Shown in pieces: positions 21,626 to 32,305 of a stretch of DNA of 64,000 bases. The stretch comes from Hyposmocoma kahamanoa. Taxonomy: Eukaryota > Arthropoda > Insecta > Lepidoptera > Cosmopterigidae. Within the stretch, counting starts at the first letter, position 1. The number at the start of each line of letters is the position of its first letter. The notes below the pieces were generated by a model. That model saw only the letters and a program-made list of their open reading frames with translations, was not told where the DNA came from and did no database searches. The DNA is taken from NCBI RefSeq assembly GCF_003589595.1, contig NW_020653900.1, positions 2,395,410-2,459,409 of the forward strand, given 5' to 3'. A program made the translations under genes and the position numbers.

Positions 21626-23600
21626 TTTAAAATTAACAAAGTTTATCCTGTTTAATGGTTTAGCAGAAGCATCAATTCATAAACAATCACGATACTATGT
21701 AGTCTTGAGCAAAATTAAACCCATTAGGGCAACTTGCATCATCTAAGGTCAGGACTTAGAGTGAGTAACACTGTAACGTACAAAATAATAGCACGTTGTT
21801 TGAGAGGGTTTTCATAAGTTCTTGCTCATTTTCCAGTAAGCACGTATACACAATCACAAACACACACCAACACACGTGTCCTAAATAAGCTTGTGAGGAT
21901 TCATCATCATACCACCTTTTTATCATCCTCTTTTTTGATTCCTGGCCCTTTATTTTTAAAATTTCGAATCGTTCCCTTTTCCTTTTCTATTCTTACGTTA
22001 ATTTAATCCGGTTGTAACTCGCATCAAAATTCTTAAAATAGGACGGGCTCGTAACTCACAAATCACCTTCGTCTTTCTTTCTTTCTATTGTGTTATTTAG
22101 GTTAATAAGGAGTGTTTTATATTAATTGTACCTTTTTTATATTATTTTATTATTTGTTACAGCCAGTTTTTTCCTCTTTTATCAATTTATACAAAAAAAT
22201 TTGTAAACTTAGCCTTCTTCATTCAAATTCCTCTAAGGCTAGCCCATAAGCCTCTCATTTGCACGTACAAACAAACTCATATAAGAAAACGACAAAGGGA
22301 TAAATACCGGACACAGGCAGCATCATTTTGCGCATATTACAAAGATTCCAGGATCCAGAAAAGCTTATATTCCGTGCTATGTACGGGTGTGTACTAGTAT
22401 AGGCTACAGTCTCACAACATTTTATTAAGCGATAAATGCGAAAGATAACTTTGGAGCGGTTCACGAAAGCCCCATTTACATTTGAGCCAGACACCAGAAG
22501 TATAGTATAATAAGACGATATTGTAACTCCTTGTGAAGGTAGCAGTGCGTCTTGTATGTGGTCGACCGCGGGACCCCGTGTATGGACGCACACATTCGCA
22601 TAATCTCACGGTGCACTTAGGTTGCACATGGATTATCGAACGCGCCATTGGTTATAGAATTGAAGCGTCCGCTCGGTGTTTCAAAAAATGTCATCGAATA
22701 ATAGACGTGTTTATTGTTGTTTATGTTTGTTCGTACAAGACATGTCATTTACCATAATCATAATAAACGAGATGCCAATCCGCGATGCTGGTATGAAAAT
22801 ATCAATACTGCATTTATCAAATGTTATTTCAGTATAGCAGCAAAGTATATAACTATAATATTTATTATTGAATATCATGATGTTTTAATAATATTTTTTT
22901 TTATTTAAGATCCTCGATCCACTTTTTTCTTTTTTTAGTCACAATTGAAAACTTAGAACTATGTTAGTAAATTACACTTAAAAAGATAGAAAATAATTAA
23001 AAATAAAAATAATTGCGCAATTAGAATTTATGTCACCACGAAGTGCTGGTAGAATTCTGGTGGTGAAATGAATTTCAGTGGCACAATATCGGACACACTT
23101 CATCCTACGATATGGTGTTTAGAAAGCTGTAACCGCTGCCACGCATCTTGCTCATGGTCGACAAAATGCGTTTCCGTACAACTGCGTCAAAACCCTCGGT
23201 ACCTACTTTGCAAAACATTATACCATAAAAGGCGCACTACAGAATGAAGGCAGCCGCAACAACATTCTGAAGGGTTATTACGCATTGAAGGATTTCTGTA
23301 TATAATTAAGTCACAGGTGTACAGTATCTGGCAGTAGGCTTTAAAAAGAGTTATTTTGACCTCATTCGTACATTATGTACCATACTGTAATATAGTTTTA
23401 CCATAATTTTTTTTTTATGAAAATACCCCATTAGTTTGTTTTTATTATTGATATTCCTCTTTTAAATGTAAAAGTTAGTTAAATGTTATTGTGATATCCC
23501 TGCGCTCCTTGCGAAGTGTAAGCATTGACGCGTTGAACTCGTGGGAATTGGAATACTTATCTTATTATAGTACTATGGTAGAAGTGTATGACGCGAATAT
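21626..23600. other. Long single-copy stretch, no gene recognised
   Basis: Frames of 112, 78 and 74 codons near 22255-22757 overlap on opposite strands without recognisable domains. CTCCTTGTGAAGGTAGCAG near 22526 faintly resembles a family A head. CTTTCTTTCTTTCT occurs near 22070. Confidence 0.4.
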
Positions 23601-23614
23601 CAGGTGTATACTAT

Positions 23615-23652
23615 AGTAACATTCTTACGAATGACCTCGTAAGAATGTTACT
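23615..23652. repeat. Perfect 16-bp hairpin
   Basis: AGTAACATTCTTACGA (23615-23630) is perfectly complementary to 23637-23652 across the 6-nt loop ATGACC. Confidence 0.8.
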
Positions 23653-23689
23653 CCTGCTCGTGGCTGAGATGTAAATGCCGCCTAAGCCA

Positions 23690-23835
23690 TTGCATGCAGG
23701 CTATACCGTGCACTATCGTGGCAACGATCGCGCATGCGCGTCGCCGTCTAATTTGTAATTACCTGCGCCCGCGCTTATTAAGTTATTACCGCGACAAAGC
23801 GCGTGCATGTTGCTGTAATGGCGACACTTATCTAG
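23690..23835. promoter_or_regulatory. CpG-rich island with NRF-1/EWG-type site
   Basis: CGCGCATGCGCG at 23729-23740 matches the palindromic NRF-1 / Drosophila Erect wing consensus YGCGCAYGCGCR. The surrounding 140 bp is unusually rich in CG and GCGC for this window. It could be a promoter or enhancer of an unseen transcript; a 67-codon frame here is not convincing. Confidence 0.35.
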
Positions 23836-23984
23836 CTGATGGTTCTATAAAGGTAGTATTAAAAAGTTTCCGCGTTTACAGATTATATTCTTTATAGTGG
23901 TAGTCATTTTCTTTTCCAATAACGTGTAGTGATTTGATAAAAAATGTTCTTTACGACGTTTACACAGCGTTCCGCAGTTTAATC

Positions 23985-24286
23985 TTTTTTTTATGACATC
24001 AAGTGACGGGACGAACAAGTCGTGCACGTGATGGTAAGCTACACGTCTGTCCATAACAGTTGCAGTGCCACTCAGAGCTTTAAATCGCAAAAATCTGAAG
24101 GGAACTGCCACTGCACCTGTCACCCTCAGACGTAAGTTAATAAGTCCCATGCGCCTGTAATTTCACCAGCACCCTTACCCTTCAAAACCGGAACGCAGTA
24201 ATGCTGACTTTATTGCTTCGCGGCAGAAATAGGCATGGTGGCTGTACTTCCCTGGACGAACTCTTTCACTAAATAGTATATTGCTA
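23985..24286 (-). repeat. Family A copy (A15), near full length
   Basis: TTTTTTTTATGACATCAAGT at the poly(A) side to AACTCTTTCACTAAATAGTA and TTGCTAC at the head. Confidence 0.88.
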
Positions 24287-25394
24287 CAGAGACCAGGAAT
24301 TAAGGGATTGCTGGATGTGTAGTTGTATCAATTCGAGTCTAGCAATCTCGAGGCTTGTATAGTGCTTTTCTCAAACAATGTGAGGAAATACTAAAAGACC
24401 AAAGAGAGGAAGATATATAATAAAAAAAGTAATAAAACATTGAAAGTAATATTTGACACTTTGCGAAAAAAAAAAATGTTGTTATATATAAAAATGGTGT
24501 TTTTTGAGGCATATATTAATAGTCTATAAGTTCTCCAGTGCATGAAAGTTTCATAGGTTTTCATGTATCTTACTTTGCTCATGCTCATAGCCAGCAACAA
24601 GTTTTCCGTGGCTAATATTACCCCTTGTTTAAAATTAGGCGGAGCACAATTAATTACTATATTTGCCTTATCGCTCTTCTCACTATTTTTTCAACGAAAA
24701 CACAAAAAAGACCAAAAAGCAGAAAAGAATATCAAAGCACTTTACTTTATTTTACCGTATTTTCTTTTTTTAGAAAAGTAAGCAGTACAGGTGGTATTTT
24801 TAATTCTCGCAATCACGAACACCACTTGGCTGTATGAATTTTTCTTTTGCCTGTTTGCGTAATTCATTATTAGTAGATAGATTTAAAAGATTAGAGAAGT
24901 GAACAGTAATGGATTTTAATGCTTACTTTGCAGGCCTTGGCCGGGAAGAAGTCGCATGGTCCATAAATGACAAACTTTCCGTTTCCGTTTTTTGAAAGTA
25001 ATACAAACATTTCCGAGCATGTTTGACAAAAATATAATAAATATTTAAAATAAATATTTGTTAGGGGGCACGAAGGGACCGATGTAGCATTCCTTTCATT
25101 ACGCGATTGGCAAATCCCTTTCACCACTATAGCAAACATTACAGTGTACGCCATCTATACTATAAAAAGAAGACGATTGTAATACGAAGTTCATAAGGGT
25201 TAATGGTCTCTTAAATCTCCGGTCTTTTTCTTTTCTTCTTAGGTAAAGGACGAATTAAATTAAATTAAATGGTTAGGAAATTAAACATTTTTTTCGGCTC
25301 TAAAATCACATGTGTTTGCATGTAAATAGTTTGTATTTTAATGTTTTTATTCTTTTTTTTATTTTTTTGTTTTGTTTGTTTTGGTTTTTGTTCC
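24287..25394. other. AT-rich single-copy sequence, no gene
   Basis: Frames under 90 codons on both strands overlap one another (24391-25154). No domain is visible. Confidence 0.45.
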
Positions 25395-25512
25395 AGTATC
25401 TCTAAGCCGACTCAACTCCCTGATGAAGTCTTTGGCTTCCGCGCCCAAAGTCTCCGCATTCTCCACTTCAATTGGCACAAAATCGTACAACGGTTCCAAG
25501 GCACTGTAGTTA
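25395..25512 (-). mobile_element. Possible LINE-protein remnant
   Basis: The minus strand reads YDFVPIEVENAETLGAEAKD then FIRELSRLRD, resembling the VPxxVETLGxWGxEAKxF block seen in the neighbouring remnant at 25900-26422 but from a different subfamily. Confidence 0.4.
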
Positions 25513-25899
25513 CTGCTTAGTGGTATACAGTCCAGCTAGAAGCTGTATTTTCTGACAGTTCAACTGTAGCCATTTTCATATATTCAATAAATTATTTATC
25601 TTCAGTTTTGTGTATTATACAGAGCAAAGGCGAGAGTACTGAGTACAGGCAATTCGTGTACTCGACTCAGTGTATCCTGACACTCTAATGAGTTATAATA
25701 GCCGCCACCCAACGAGGTGGCTACACCAAGCTAGCTTGGTATGGAGTCGACGTTCCACTGCCCATTTTTTTAGTCTGTGAGATTTCAAGGGGTGGTTTTT
25801 AATTATTAGTATTTTTTTCTTGTTTGTCATGTGACGGGACTTAAAAACTTAGAACAGCTAAATATATATTTTTTTTTAAATGAAATAAAATAAGAAAGT

Positions 25900-26422
25900 T
25901 TACAAATAGAAAATTTCGTCGAGGGTCGTATCCTGGGGCATCGTGCCCAAAAGGCTACCAACATTTCCCCTTTGAATCGCTAAACTTATTCTTTGGCGGA
26001 AATAGCTGCCAGCCTTATTGTCACCGGAGGCTTCTACGAGACGGTCCGACAGCTCGTTCGCTAGAAGTTTCGCCTGTGGCCCCCAAGGACCCAGGGTTTC
26101 AACCGCAAAGAGCACAAAGCTGTAGCACTGGGCAAGGTTGACCTTTTTCGCTTCTCGGCCGCTCTGCCCACAGAGCCTGCGACGCCCACGCTTGCAAGGA
26201 CATGGGAAGAGGCTTCAGTGGTCCACACAGGTTGCGTTCCACAGTAGCTGCCTCCCTAGATTCCGTGGACCGACAGTCACATCGTCAGGCCTCTTACGGT
26301 CAATGCGACAGATGCCACTGGGCTCGAGAACTGCCCGTATCCTTGAGCTGGTAAAGGCCCATAAGATAATGCTATTGAGCTGCGTGTCGGGATATGCGGC
26401 CAACGCTTCGAGTAGAGAAATA
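25900..26422 (-). mobile_element. Non-LTR retrotransposon C-terminal remnant, interrupted by maT
   Basis: Minus-strand frames at 26215-26422 (LNSIILWAFTSSRIRAVLEP, RKRPDDVTVGP) and 25900-26115 (FAVETLGPWGPQAKLLANEL, GSYFRQRISLAIQRGN, then LGTMPQ) together form the C-terminal region of a family of reverse-transcriptase proteins widespread in invertebrate genomes. A frameshift lies between 26115 and 26215. The maT element begins immediately upstream in the reading direction, so it appears to have split or truncated this LINE. Confidence 0.65.
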
Positions 26423-26424
26423 TA

Positions 26425-27673
26425 CTTAGTCTGGCCATAAATACTGTTACACTTAAAAATAAAAAATTTGAATTTCGAATCTGTCATTTTTATACGATTG
26501 TTCATTGTGTTTTCTCATTTTGGCGCCAATACATTGTACAATATTTTGCGATATTAAAATGGAATGGGGTGATAAAGAGTACCGAATCGCTGTGATTGCA
26601 TTACACAAAGTAGGTATGGAGCCAAATGCAATTTTTAAAACTCTCCATACACTTGGTATTGGTAAAATGTTTGTGTACCGGGCTATTAATAGGTACAATG
26701 AGACTTCCTCTGTTTGTGACAGAAAAGATCTGGCCGTCCACGTAGTGTTCGTACGAAAAAGGTGGTCAAAGCAGTAAGGGAAAGAATTCGAAGAAATCCT
26801 GTCCGAAAGCAAAAGATTTTATCTCGGGAAATGAAGATAGCACCTAGAACCATGTCGCGTATTTTAAAAGATGACTTAGGACTTGCAGCTTATAAGAGAC
26901 GCACTGGTCATTTCTTAACTGATAATTTAAAGAAGAATAGGGTGGTAAAATCGAAACAACTACTGAAGCGGTACGCAAAGGGAGGTCACAGAAAAATTTT
27001 GTTTACGGATGAGAAAATTTTTACAATTGAGCAACATTTTAACAAACAAAATGACCGTATTTATGCTCAAAGCTCTAAGGAAGCTTCCCAATTAGTCGAC
27101 AGAGTGCAACGTGGACATTATCCGACTTCAGTGATGGTTTGGTGGGGTGTTAGCTATGAAGGAGTGACTGAGCCATATTTTTGTGAAAAAGGTATCAAAA
27201 CATCGGCACAAGTGTATCAAGATACCATTCTTGAGAAGGTAATTAAGCCCCTTAACATCACCATGTTCAATAACCAAGTATGGTCCTTCCAGCAAGACTC
27301 GGCGCCGGGTCATAAAGCTCGGTCCACGCAGTCTTGGTTGGAGGCGAACGTCTCGGACTTCATCAGAGCTGAAGACTGGCCGTCGTCTAGTCCCGATCTT
27401 AATCCGCTGGATTATGATTTATGGTCAGTTTTAGAGAGTACAGCTTGCTCTAAACGCCATGATAATTTGGAGTCCCTAAAACAATCTATACGATTGGCAG
27501 TGAAGAATTTTCCCATGGAAAGAGTGCGTGCTTCTATTGATAACTGGCCTCAACGTTTAAAGGACTGTATTGCAGCCAATGGAGACCACTTCGAATAAGC
27601 TTTTTATATTTTTAATTGTTGTATATTTATGTATTAAACTAACACACTATAAAAGTAATATGGCAAGACTAGG
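26425..27673 (+). mobile_element. maT (DD37D) Tc1/mariner transposon
   Basis: A 1249-bp element bounded by TA at 26423-26424 and 27674-27675. The left end is CTTAGTCTGGCCATAAATAC and the right end is the imperfect inverted complement of GTAATATGGCAAGACTAGG. It encodes one transposase frame with a single frameshift. Both ends and the catalytic triad are present, so it is structurally near intact. Confidence 0.9.
26559..27598 (+). pseudogene. maT transposase with one frameshift
   Basis: ATG at 26559 (MEWGDKEYRIAVIAL) opens an N-terminal helix-turn-helix. The frame shifts by one base near 26724-26732, just before the basic GRPRSVR linker, and continues in another frame to the stop at 27596-27598. 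Allowing for that, the protein is about 346 residues, the usual maT length. Catalytic residues: FTDEKIF (first Asp), QQDSAPGHKA (second) and SPDLNPLDYDLW (third). Exactly 37 residues separate the second and third Asp, the DD37D signature. The C-terminus ends PQRLKDCIAANGDHFE. It acts on its own terminal repeats to cut and paste at TA. The frameshift predicts loss of function for this copy. Confidence 0.88.
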
Positions 27674-27713
27674 TATTCTCAAGTACTTAAGTCGAATTTT
27701 TCTCAACATGTTT

Positions 27714-27799
27714 TGAGTCACATTACTGCTTGGCGGCAGAAACGAATAAGAAGGCAGTAATTTCCTGGACGAACCCTTTCACAAAGATTTCTATTGCTC
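27714..27799 (-). repeat. Family A 5' fragment (A16)
   Basis: CACATTACTGCTTGGCGGCA to AACCCTTTCACAAAGATTTC, the head portion only, starting about 40 bp after the maT element. Confidence 0.8.
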
Positions 27800-27939
27800 C
27801 TCAAATTTTATTGTATTTTTATATAATGATGCATAAAATCCTCCCATGCTCCGTCTGTTTGCTCCGCATTCTGAAATTCTTTTGGTCACATTACACGCAG
27901 AAGCGCTGATAGTCTCTAGAAAGTGATTGTTACAGGCAG

Positions 27940-28112
27940 AATAGTGGGCAAACGACCTAGAGGTTGAAGTTCGAGACGATGGTGTGACCAGGTGGCTCAA
28001 AGTCTGGCAGCAACGTCGCATTCCACCTGGCTAAAGAGTGCAGTGGAGAAGATTGATTGACGGTGTAGTTGCTCAAAATCACGGTCTTCAGCAGTGAGGG
28101 ACCGACGGAGAA
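27940..28112 (+). mobile_element. LINE C-terminal remnant
   Basis: Plus-strand translation reads VGKRPRG, a stop, then SSRRWCDQVAQSL and TWLKSAVEKID. This corresponds to the GKRPRGRPxxRWxDxV and W-x-DR-x-W-R block that ends many RTE/Jockey proteins. Stops interrupt it. Confidence 0.6.
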
Positions 28113-28550
28113 CGATGAAATTGCATAAAATATTGCAGCATGTTCTTCATTTCCCTCAGAAACATCACAGAACAGAAATCAGACGCAAGATCCATTGTTC
28201 ATCTATCTTCCACAATGTAAACAGTCGAGGTCGTCAAAATGTAAATGTACTCTGCCTCTTTTTACTTTATTAATTTACACATTATTTACATTAAAACACG
28301 TACTTAGTATTCTCGAAAATATTTTAGTGTGTAAAAGCTATCTTCATACTATCGAAAGTTGGTAGATGCTCGGTACGGACCTTACGACTTCATTAGGAGC
28401 GTCAACCGACCAGTCACGATCGTCATGCCATGTTTACTAAACACACATTGCACAGGACATCTACTAAATCCTTTACTAAATGAATGTTCAATGTTCTGCA
28501 TAGTGAGCGATGCAGTTATAAAATCGTTTAATGAACAACTATGGGTTTTG
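28113..28550. other. No gene recognised
   Basis: A 72-codon plus frame and a 63-codon minus frame overlap at 28359-28577 and show no domain. The sequence is single-copy up to the inverted repeat. Confidence 0.4.
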
Positions 28551-28738
28551 AAGGATGGTGACATTACAGTCACATGAAACTTGTCAACTTATGTCTCAGG
28601 GTGACAGGTGCAGTAGTAGTATCCCTCACATCTTAGCGAATTAAATCTCTCAGTGGCCCTGCAACTGCTATGGACAGGCTTGTGGCTTAACATTGGCTCA
28701 CGACTTGTGCACCCTGTCACTTGGTACTATAAAAAAAA
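28551..28738 (+). repeat. Family A fragment (A17), left arm
   Basis: From GGTTTTGAAGGATGGTGACA to GGTACTATAAAAAAAAAC. Paired with A19. Confidence 0.85.
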
Positions 28739-28744
28739 ACCTTG

Positions 28745-28850
28745 CACCGGCAACAACGTAATTGTGCATTTAGGACCAATAGCAAAGTCATAATTGTACA
28801 TCCAGGACCGGCTGCAACGTCATAATTGTGCATCCAAGACTCTGCCAAAC
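28745..28850 (+). repeat. Short tandem units of about 30 bp
   Basis: AATTGTGCATTTAGGACC, AATTGTACATCCAGGACC and AATTGTGCATCCAAGAC recur about every 30-35 bp with CAACGTCAT-type lead-ins. Inverted counterparts lie at 29680-29725 and 30232-30270. Confidence 0.6.
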
Positions 28851-28936
28851 CACAAAAGTCTACCTTTTTACACTTAATTACAAGTCTTAACTTTTAACTT
28901 ATATTCTACGATTATTTTCTTTTAAACTTAAATGTG

Positions 28937-29060
28937 AAATCATCAGATCTTTGTGATTTAAAACACTGAGTGGCACTGGAACTGTTAAGGACAGGCGTAT
29001 TGCTTACCAACAGGCGGACAACTTGGTCGTCCCGTCACTTAGTGTATAAAAAAAAAAACT
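28937..29060 (+). repeat. Family A 3' fragment (A18)
   Basis: From CATCAGATCTTTGTGATTTA to the long A-run after CACTTAGTGTAT. Confidence 0.8.
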
Positions 29061-29650
29061 TGTGTAGTGAACGAACGAAATTCTAAAGTGTTTATTTCAT
29101 TTTTTTGCTCCTCATAACAATTATGTCAAATCTAAAACGCGTACAAGACACATAGACAATAATTATTGACCTAAGAACACCGAGTTTTGATATTGACTCT
29201 TTTACAGTGTGGATCCACTTTCAGATATTGCAAATTGAAACCCATCTCAATGCCATGAACTTCAATTATTTTCAATGGAAAAATCTTGGTGATTTTTTTA
29301 AATATCTTATATCGTTTTAAATAATAAATCATGATAGAATTTAATAAACGTAAGTAACAAACATTATCAAAAAGTACAGTGTAAACGAAGCTCGGACACT
29401 AGCGGTGGTAAAGCAATACCTGTTAGTTGGCGGGGCCCAGTTAAGTTTAACTGCGTTTAGCTAATGGCCCTTAAGCGTTGGGGAAAGGGTTTAATTAGCT
29501 GCTCACTCGATAATTTGCAAGATATTTCGAACGACCATTTAACATTTAAGGATTTCACATTTAAGTTTAAAATAATATAATCGTTGAATATAAGTTAAAA
29601 GTTAAGACTTGTGATTGAGTATAAAAAGGTACTCTTTTTTACTCTTGCGG
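29061..29650. other. Unique core between inverted arms, with GC-richer island
   Basis: 29390-29530 contains GGCGGGGCCCAGTTAAGTTT and AATTAGCTGCTCACTCGATA and does not recur in the window. It is a candidate conserved element; no coding frame was found. Confidence 0.35.
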
Positions 29651-29728
29651 TTTGGCAGAGTCCTTTTATGACGTTCACGTCTTCGATGTACAATTATGAC
29701 GTAGCAGCCGGGCCAGGAAGCACAACTA

Positions 29729-30229
29729 TCCGCTCACGCGATGCGCTCCTCCTACCGCAAAATGGCGGCTATATGGTTTCGCAAATTAGAAAAGCATTCA
29801 GTTTAAATACAAGTTTTTATAAATAAAAATTGTTATTCTGCATTGCTAAATAAATACCCTCCGTACTACCAACAAAAACATCTCAAATAAAATGCAGTAA
29901 TACACCACAAATCCTGCACTTAAAAAGCACTAATAAAATTTTTGGTGTACTTGGATAAATATGATAATATTCCGTTTGAGTAGTTCTAACGTTTACCATG
30001 AAATTACTCCTTAAAGTATAGTTTATAAACATTTATATTCAGGGTAAACTTCAAATGACAGACTCAGGCATTAAAAACTTTATGGTTTGCTAGAGTAGTT
30101 ACCGAAATAGCAATTAGTATTAGTTCTTTTACCTATTATAATTTCGATATCCGATAAATCGGTATAAAATCATCACCGGCACCTCTAGGTGTGGTATGCG
30201 TCTACGGCTGCATGTATCGCGTGAGCGGT
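29729..30229. mobile_element. TA-flanked MITE (copy 2, 501 bp)
   Basis: Same ends and interior as 10865-11473, flanked by TA at 29727-29728 and 30230-30231. About 110 bp are missing after GGGTAAACTT relative to copy 1. It inserted into the right arm of the large inverted repeat, so it is younger than that arm. Confidence 0.88.
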
Positions 30230-30286
30230 TAGGACTTTGCTATTGGTCCTAAATGCACAATTAAATATTGCTGCCGGTGCAAGGTT

Positions 30287-30484
30287 TTTTTTTATAATAC
30301 CAAGTGACGGGATGAACAAGTCGTGAGCCAGTATTAAGCAACACGTCTGTCCATAGCAGTTGCAGAACTGTTCAGAGCTTTAATTCGCTAAGATATGAAA
30401 GGATACTACCACTGCGCCTGCCACCTTGAGACGTAAGTTGTCAAGTCTAATGTGCCTGTAATTACCCTTCAAAAACCTTAATTC
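30287..30484 (-). repeat. Family A fragment (A19), right arm
   Basis: TTTTTTATAATACCAAGTGA through ACGTCTGTCCATAGCAGTTG to ATTACCCTTCAAAAACC, truncated at the same point as A17. Confidence 0.85.
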
Positions 30485-30485
30485 T

Positions 30486-31152
30486 GAATTGTGCAGGCTA
30501 GATATTATTGCAATGTTTAGGCTACGTTCCGGACATTATCCATCGAACAGGTTTGGATATCTTATGAAAAAAGTAAGTTCACCAAATTGTGAAGTTTGTA
30601 ACAAAATTAAAGACGGTCAACTCTTGTTCGCGGAATGTACCAAGAACGAAGGCCAACGACCACTACTGATGTTTCTATTACAATTGAACCGCTCCAACGT
30701 TAACTTCTTCCAAAGGATTATGACTGAACCCTTGTCAAAATATACAAAAATGTTGTGTGACATGGTAAATCGGCGATAGTTAACGTAGCACTTTTAACGT
30801 AATAATAATATTAAAAATCATTTTTACTGTAAATTGCATGACAATTAGAATAAGGTTATGATAGGACTGGCATGTAGTTGAGCTCCTTGTGAAGAGTTCA
30901 TCCAGGGCAAACAATAATGTGTGCAATGGACAAACTCTTTCACAAAGACCACTGCTACTAAATACATCACTTGATAACATTAAAAAAAATACTAACTTAT
31001 GGTGAACTTCCAGCTATTAAGTGTTTATGAAAATAAATGTAAAATAAACATTCTTTTTAGATTAATTTGACGAATTAATAAAAGTTTTATTCGATATGAC
31101 GGTTTCAAGAGTAATTTAATTACGAAATAAAGATTTCATTTCATTTGTTTCA
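30486..31152 (+). mobile_element. LINE reverse-transcriptase C-terminal remnant with 3' UTR
   Basis: The frame 30489-30779 includes FRLRSGHYPSNRFGYLMKKV, SPNCEVCNKIKD and FAECTKNE, the zinc-binding-like C-terminal block of Jockey/R1-type LINEs. It stops at 30777. A 3' UTR-like stretch reaches CGAAATAAAGATTTCATTTC at about 31150, a common LINE end. A small head-to-head pair of family A scraps interrupts the UTR at 30876-30960. Confidence 0.65.
30876..30960. repeat. Family A heads in inverted order (A20)
   Basis: GAGCTCCTTGTGAAGAGTTC (plus) meets ACAAACTCTTTCACAAAGAC (minus), forming a degenerate palindrome of two 5' ends. Confidence 0.65.
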
Positions 31153-31354
31153 GCCAGTGAATTTTTACGACTCTCTATAAAAATCATCGCGGCAACACTA
31201 ATGAATTAAAATCGATATGAAATTAATTGAAATGGATTTAATTGTTTATGCTTTGGTCGTTATAGGTTACCGTTTATGTGTATAGTTTCACTACACTTAT
31301 CGATATTCAAAATATATAAAATTCCAATTAATGTTTTCGAATAAGCAACTATTT

Positions 31355-31647
31355 TAATCGATTTCAAAAAAAAGGGGGAGGTTCTCAATTCGAATGTTTT
31401 TTTTTTTTTTTTTGTATGTATGCTACGCGGTAACTGGATGATGATTTGTGAGCAGATTTTGATGATAATTTTTTTGTTGGAAAGAGGTTACCTCAGTAGT
31501 GGACCCATATAAACTTGAAGAAAATATTCCACCTCTAAGGGTGGCAAACCAGGGGATGAATCCGATTTCGAGCACTTTACGCTAACCGATTTCAATAAAA
31601 CTTGGCAAATAGATGTAATTCCACGAACTTTTGAGGTCAGTTTTTTA
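31355..31647 (+). repeat. Family E (copy 2)
   Basis: AATCGATTTCAAAAAAAAGG at the left through ATATTCCACCTCTAAGGGTG to TTTGAGGTCAGTTTTTTAG at the right, a near full copy with degraded inverted ends. Confidence 0.7.
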
Positions 31648-31654
31648 GAACTCT

Positions 31655-31795
31655 GTACTGAGACTGTTTGTATGTATATTACGCGATAACTCCGGTAATT
31701 GTGAACCGACTTTGATGATTCTTTTTTGTTACAAAAAGGGTACCTCAGTATTGGCCACATTTAAATTTGAAAAGAATATGCCATTCCACCTATAA
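31655..31795 (+). repeat. Family E (copy 3), partial
   Basis: Second, truncated copy directly after copy 2: TGTATGTATATTACGCGATA, GATGATTCTTTTTTGTTAC, AATATGCCATTCCACCTA. Confidence 0.65.
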
Positions 31796-31849
31796 GGTAC
31801 TCTGTACTGAGATTATATTGTACAATTAAGTATTTGTTTGTAATTCGTA

Positions 31850-32150
31850 GCCGTCACAGCCTAATGATTTATCATCCGCCTCTCAGGTCATTTTCTTTTT
31901 TCAACTTCCAACTCTGAGTTTTTCGGAATTTAGGTGCGAAATTTAATTTGAAATTTATCATGAGCTTCTCGGTGATGGAGGACATCATGAGGAAACCTGC
32001 ACACGTCTGTAAAGCAAAAAAAATATGTGTGTATAAGTTTCCAACCTGCATTGAGCCCGCGTGGGAACTACTGCCTCTCTCCCTCTCATTGGGGAAGGCG
32101 GTCTATGCCCACCACAAGGACTATACAGTATTATTTATAAAATACTGACA
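31850..32150 (+). repeat. tRNA-derived SINE, family C (copy 1)
   Basis: Family C has a head containing GCCTAATGATT and a body with GCGAAATTTAATTTGAAATT, ATCATGAGGAAACCTGCACA and GAGCCCGCGTGGGAACTACT, common in lepidopteran DNA (from memory). Other copies at 41078-41342 and 55084-55384. Confidence 0.75.
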
Positions 32151-32305
32151 ACCTTGTAATACTGCCAACGTTATAAACAACAACTTTTGTTTCATGGCTT
32201 TTTACAAAACACTTTTTTATATTTTTTGTGGATAAATTGGGAAAAAAATTATGAAATTTACCAAAAATAAACTTTTAAGTTTTTGTTGTACTAGATCACA
32301 TATTT

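Larger units (their letters stand above)
28551..30484. repeat. Large inverted repeat, interrupted by a MITE
   Basis: The left arm (28551-28860) is a family A tail joined to CCTTGCACCGGCA and AATTGTGCATTTAGGACCAA units. The right arm (29652-30484) is the same in reverse, split by the TA MITE at 29729-30229. Both family A pieces begin at the same truncation point (GGTTTTGAAGG) and share the same A-tail/flank junction, so the arms descend from one insertion event duplicated in inverted order. About 790 bp lie between the arms. Confidence 0.7.

Noticed and set aside
26559..27598. Intact, active transposase gene
   Set aside because: The N-terminal and catalytic parts are in different frames, separated by a one-base shift near 26724-26732.
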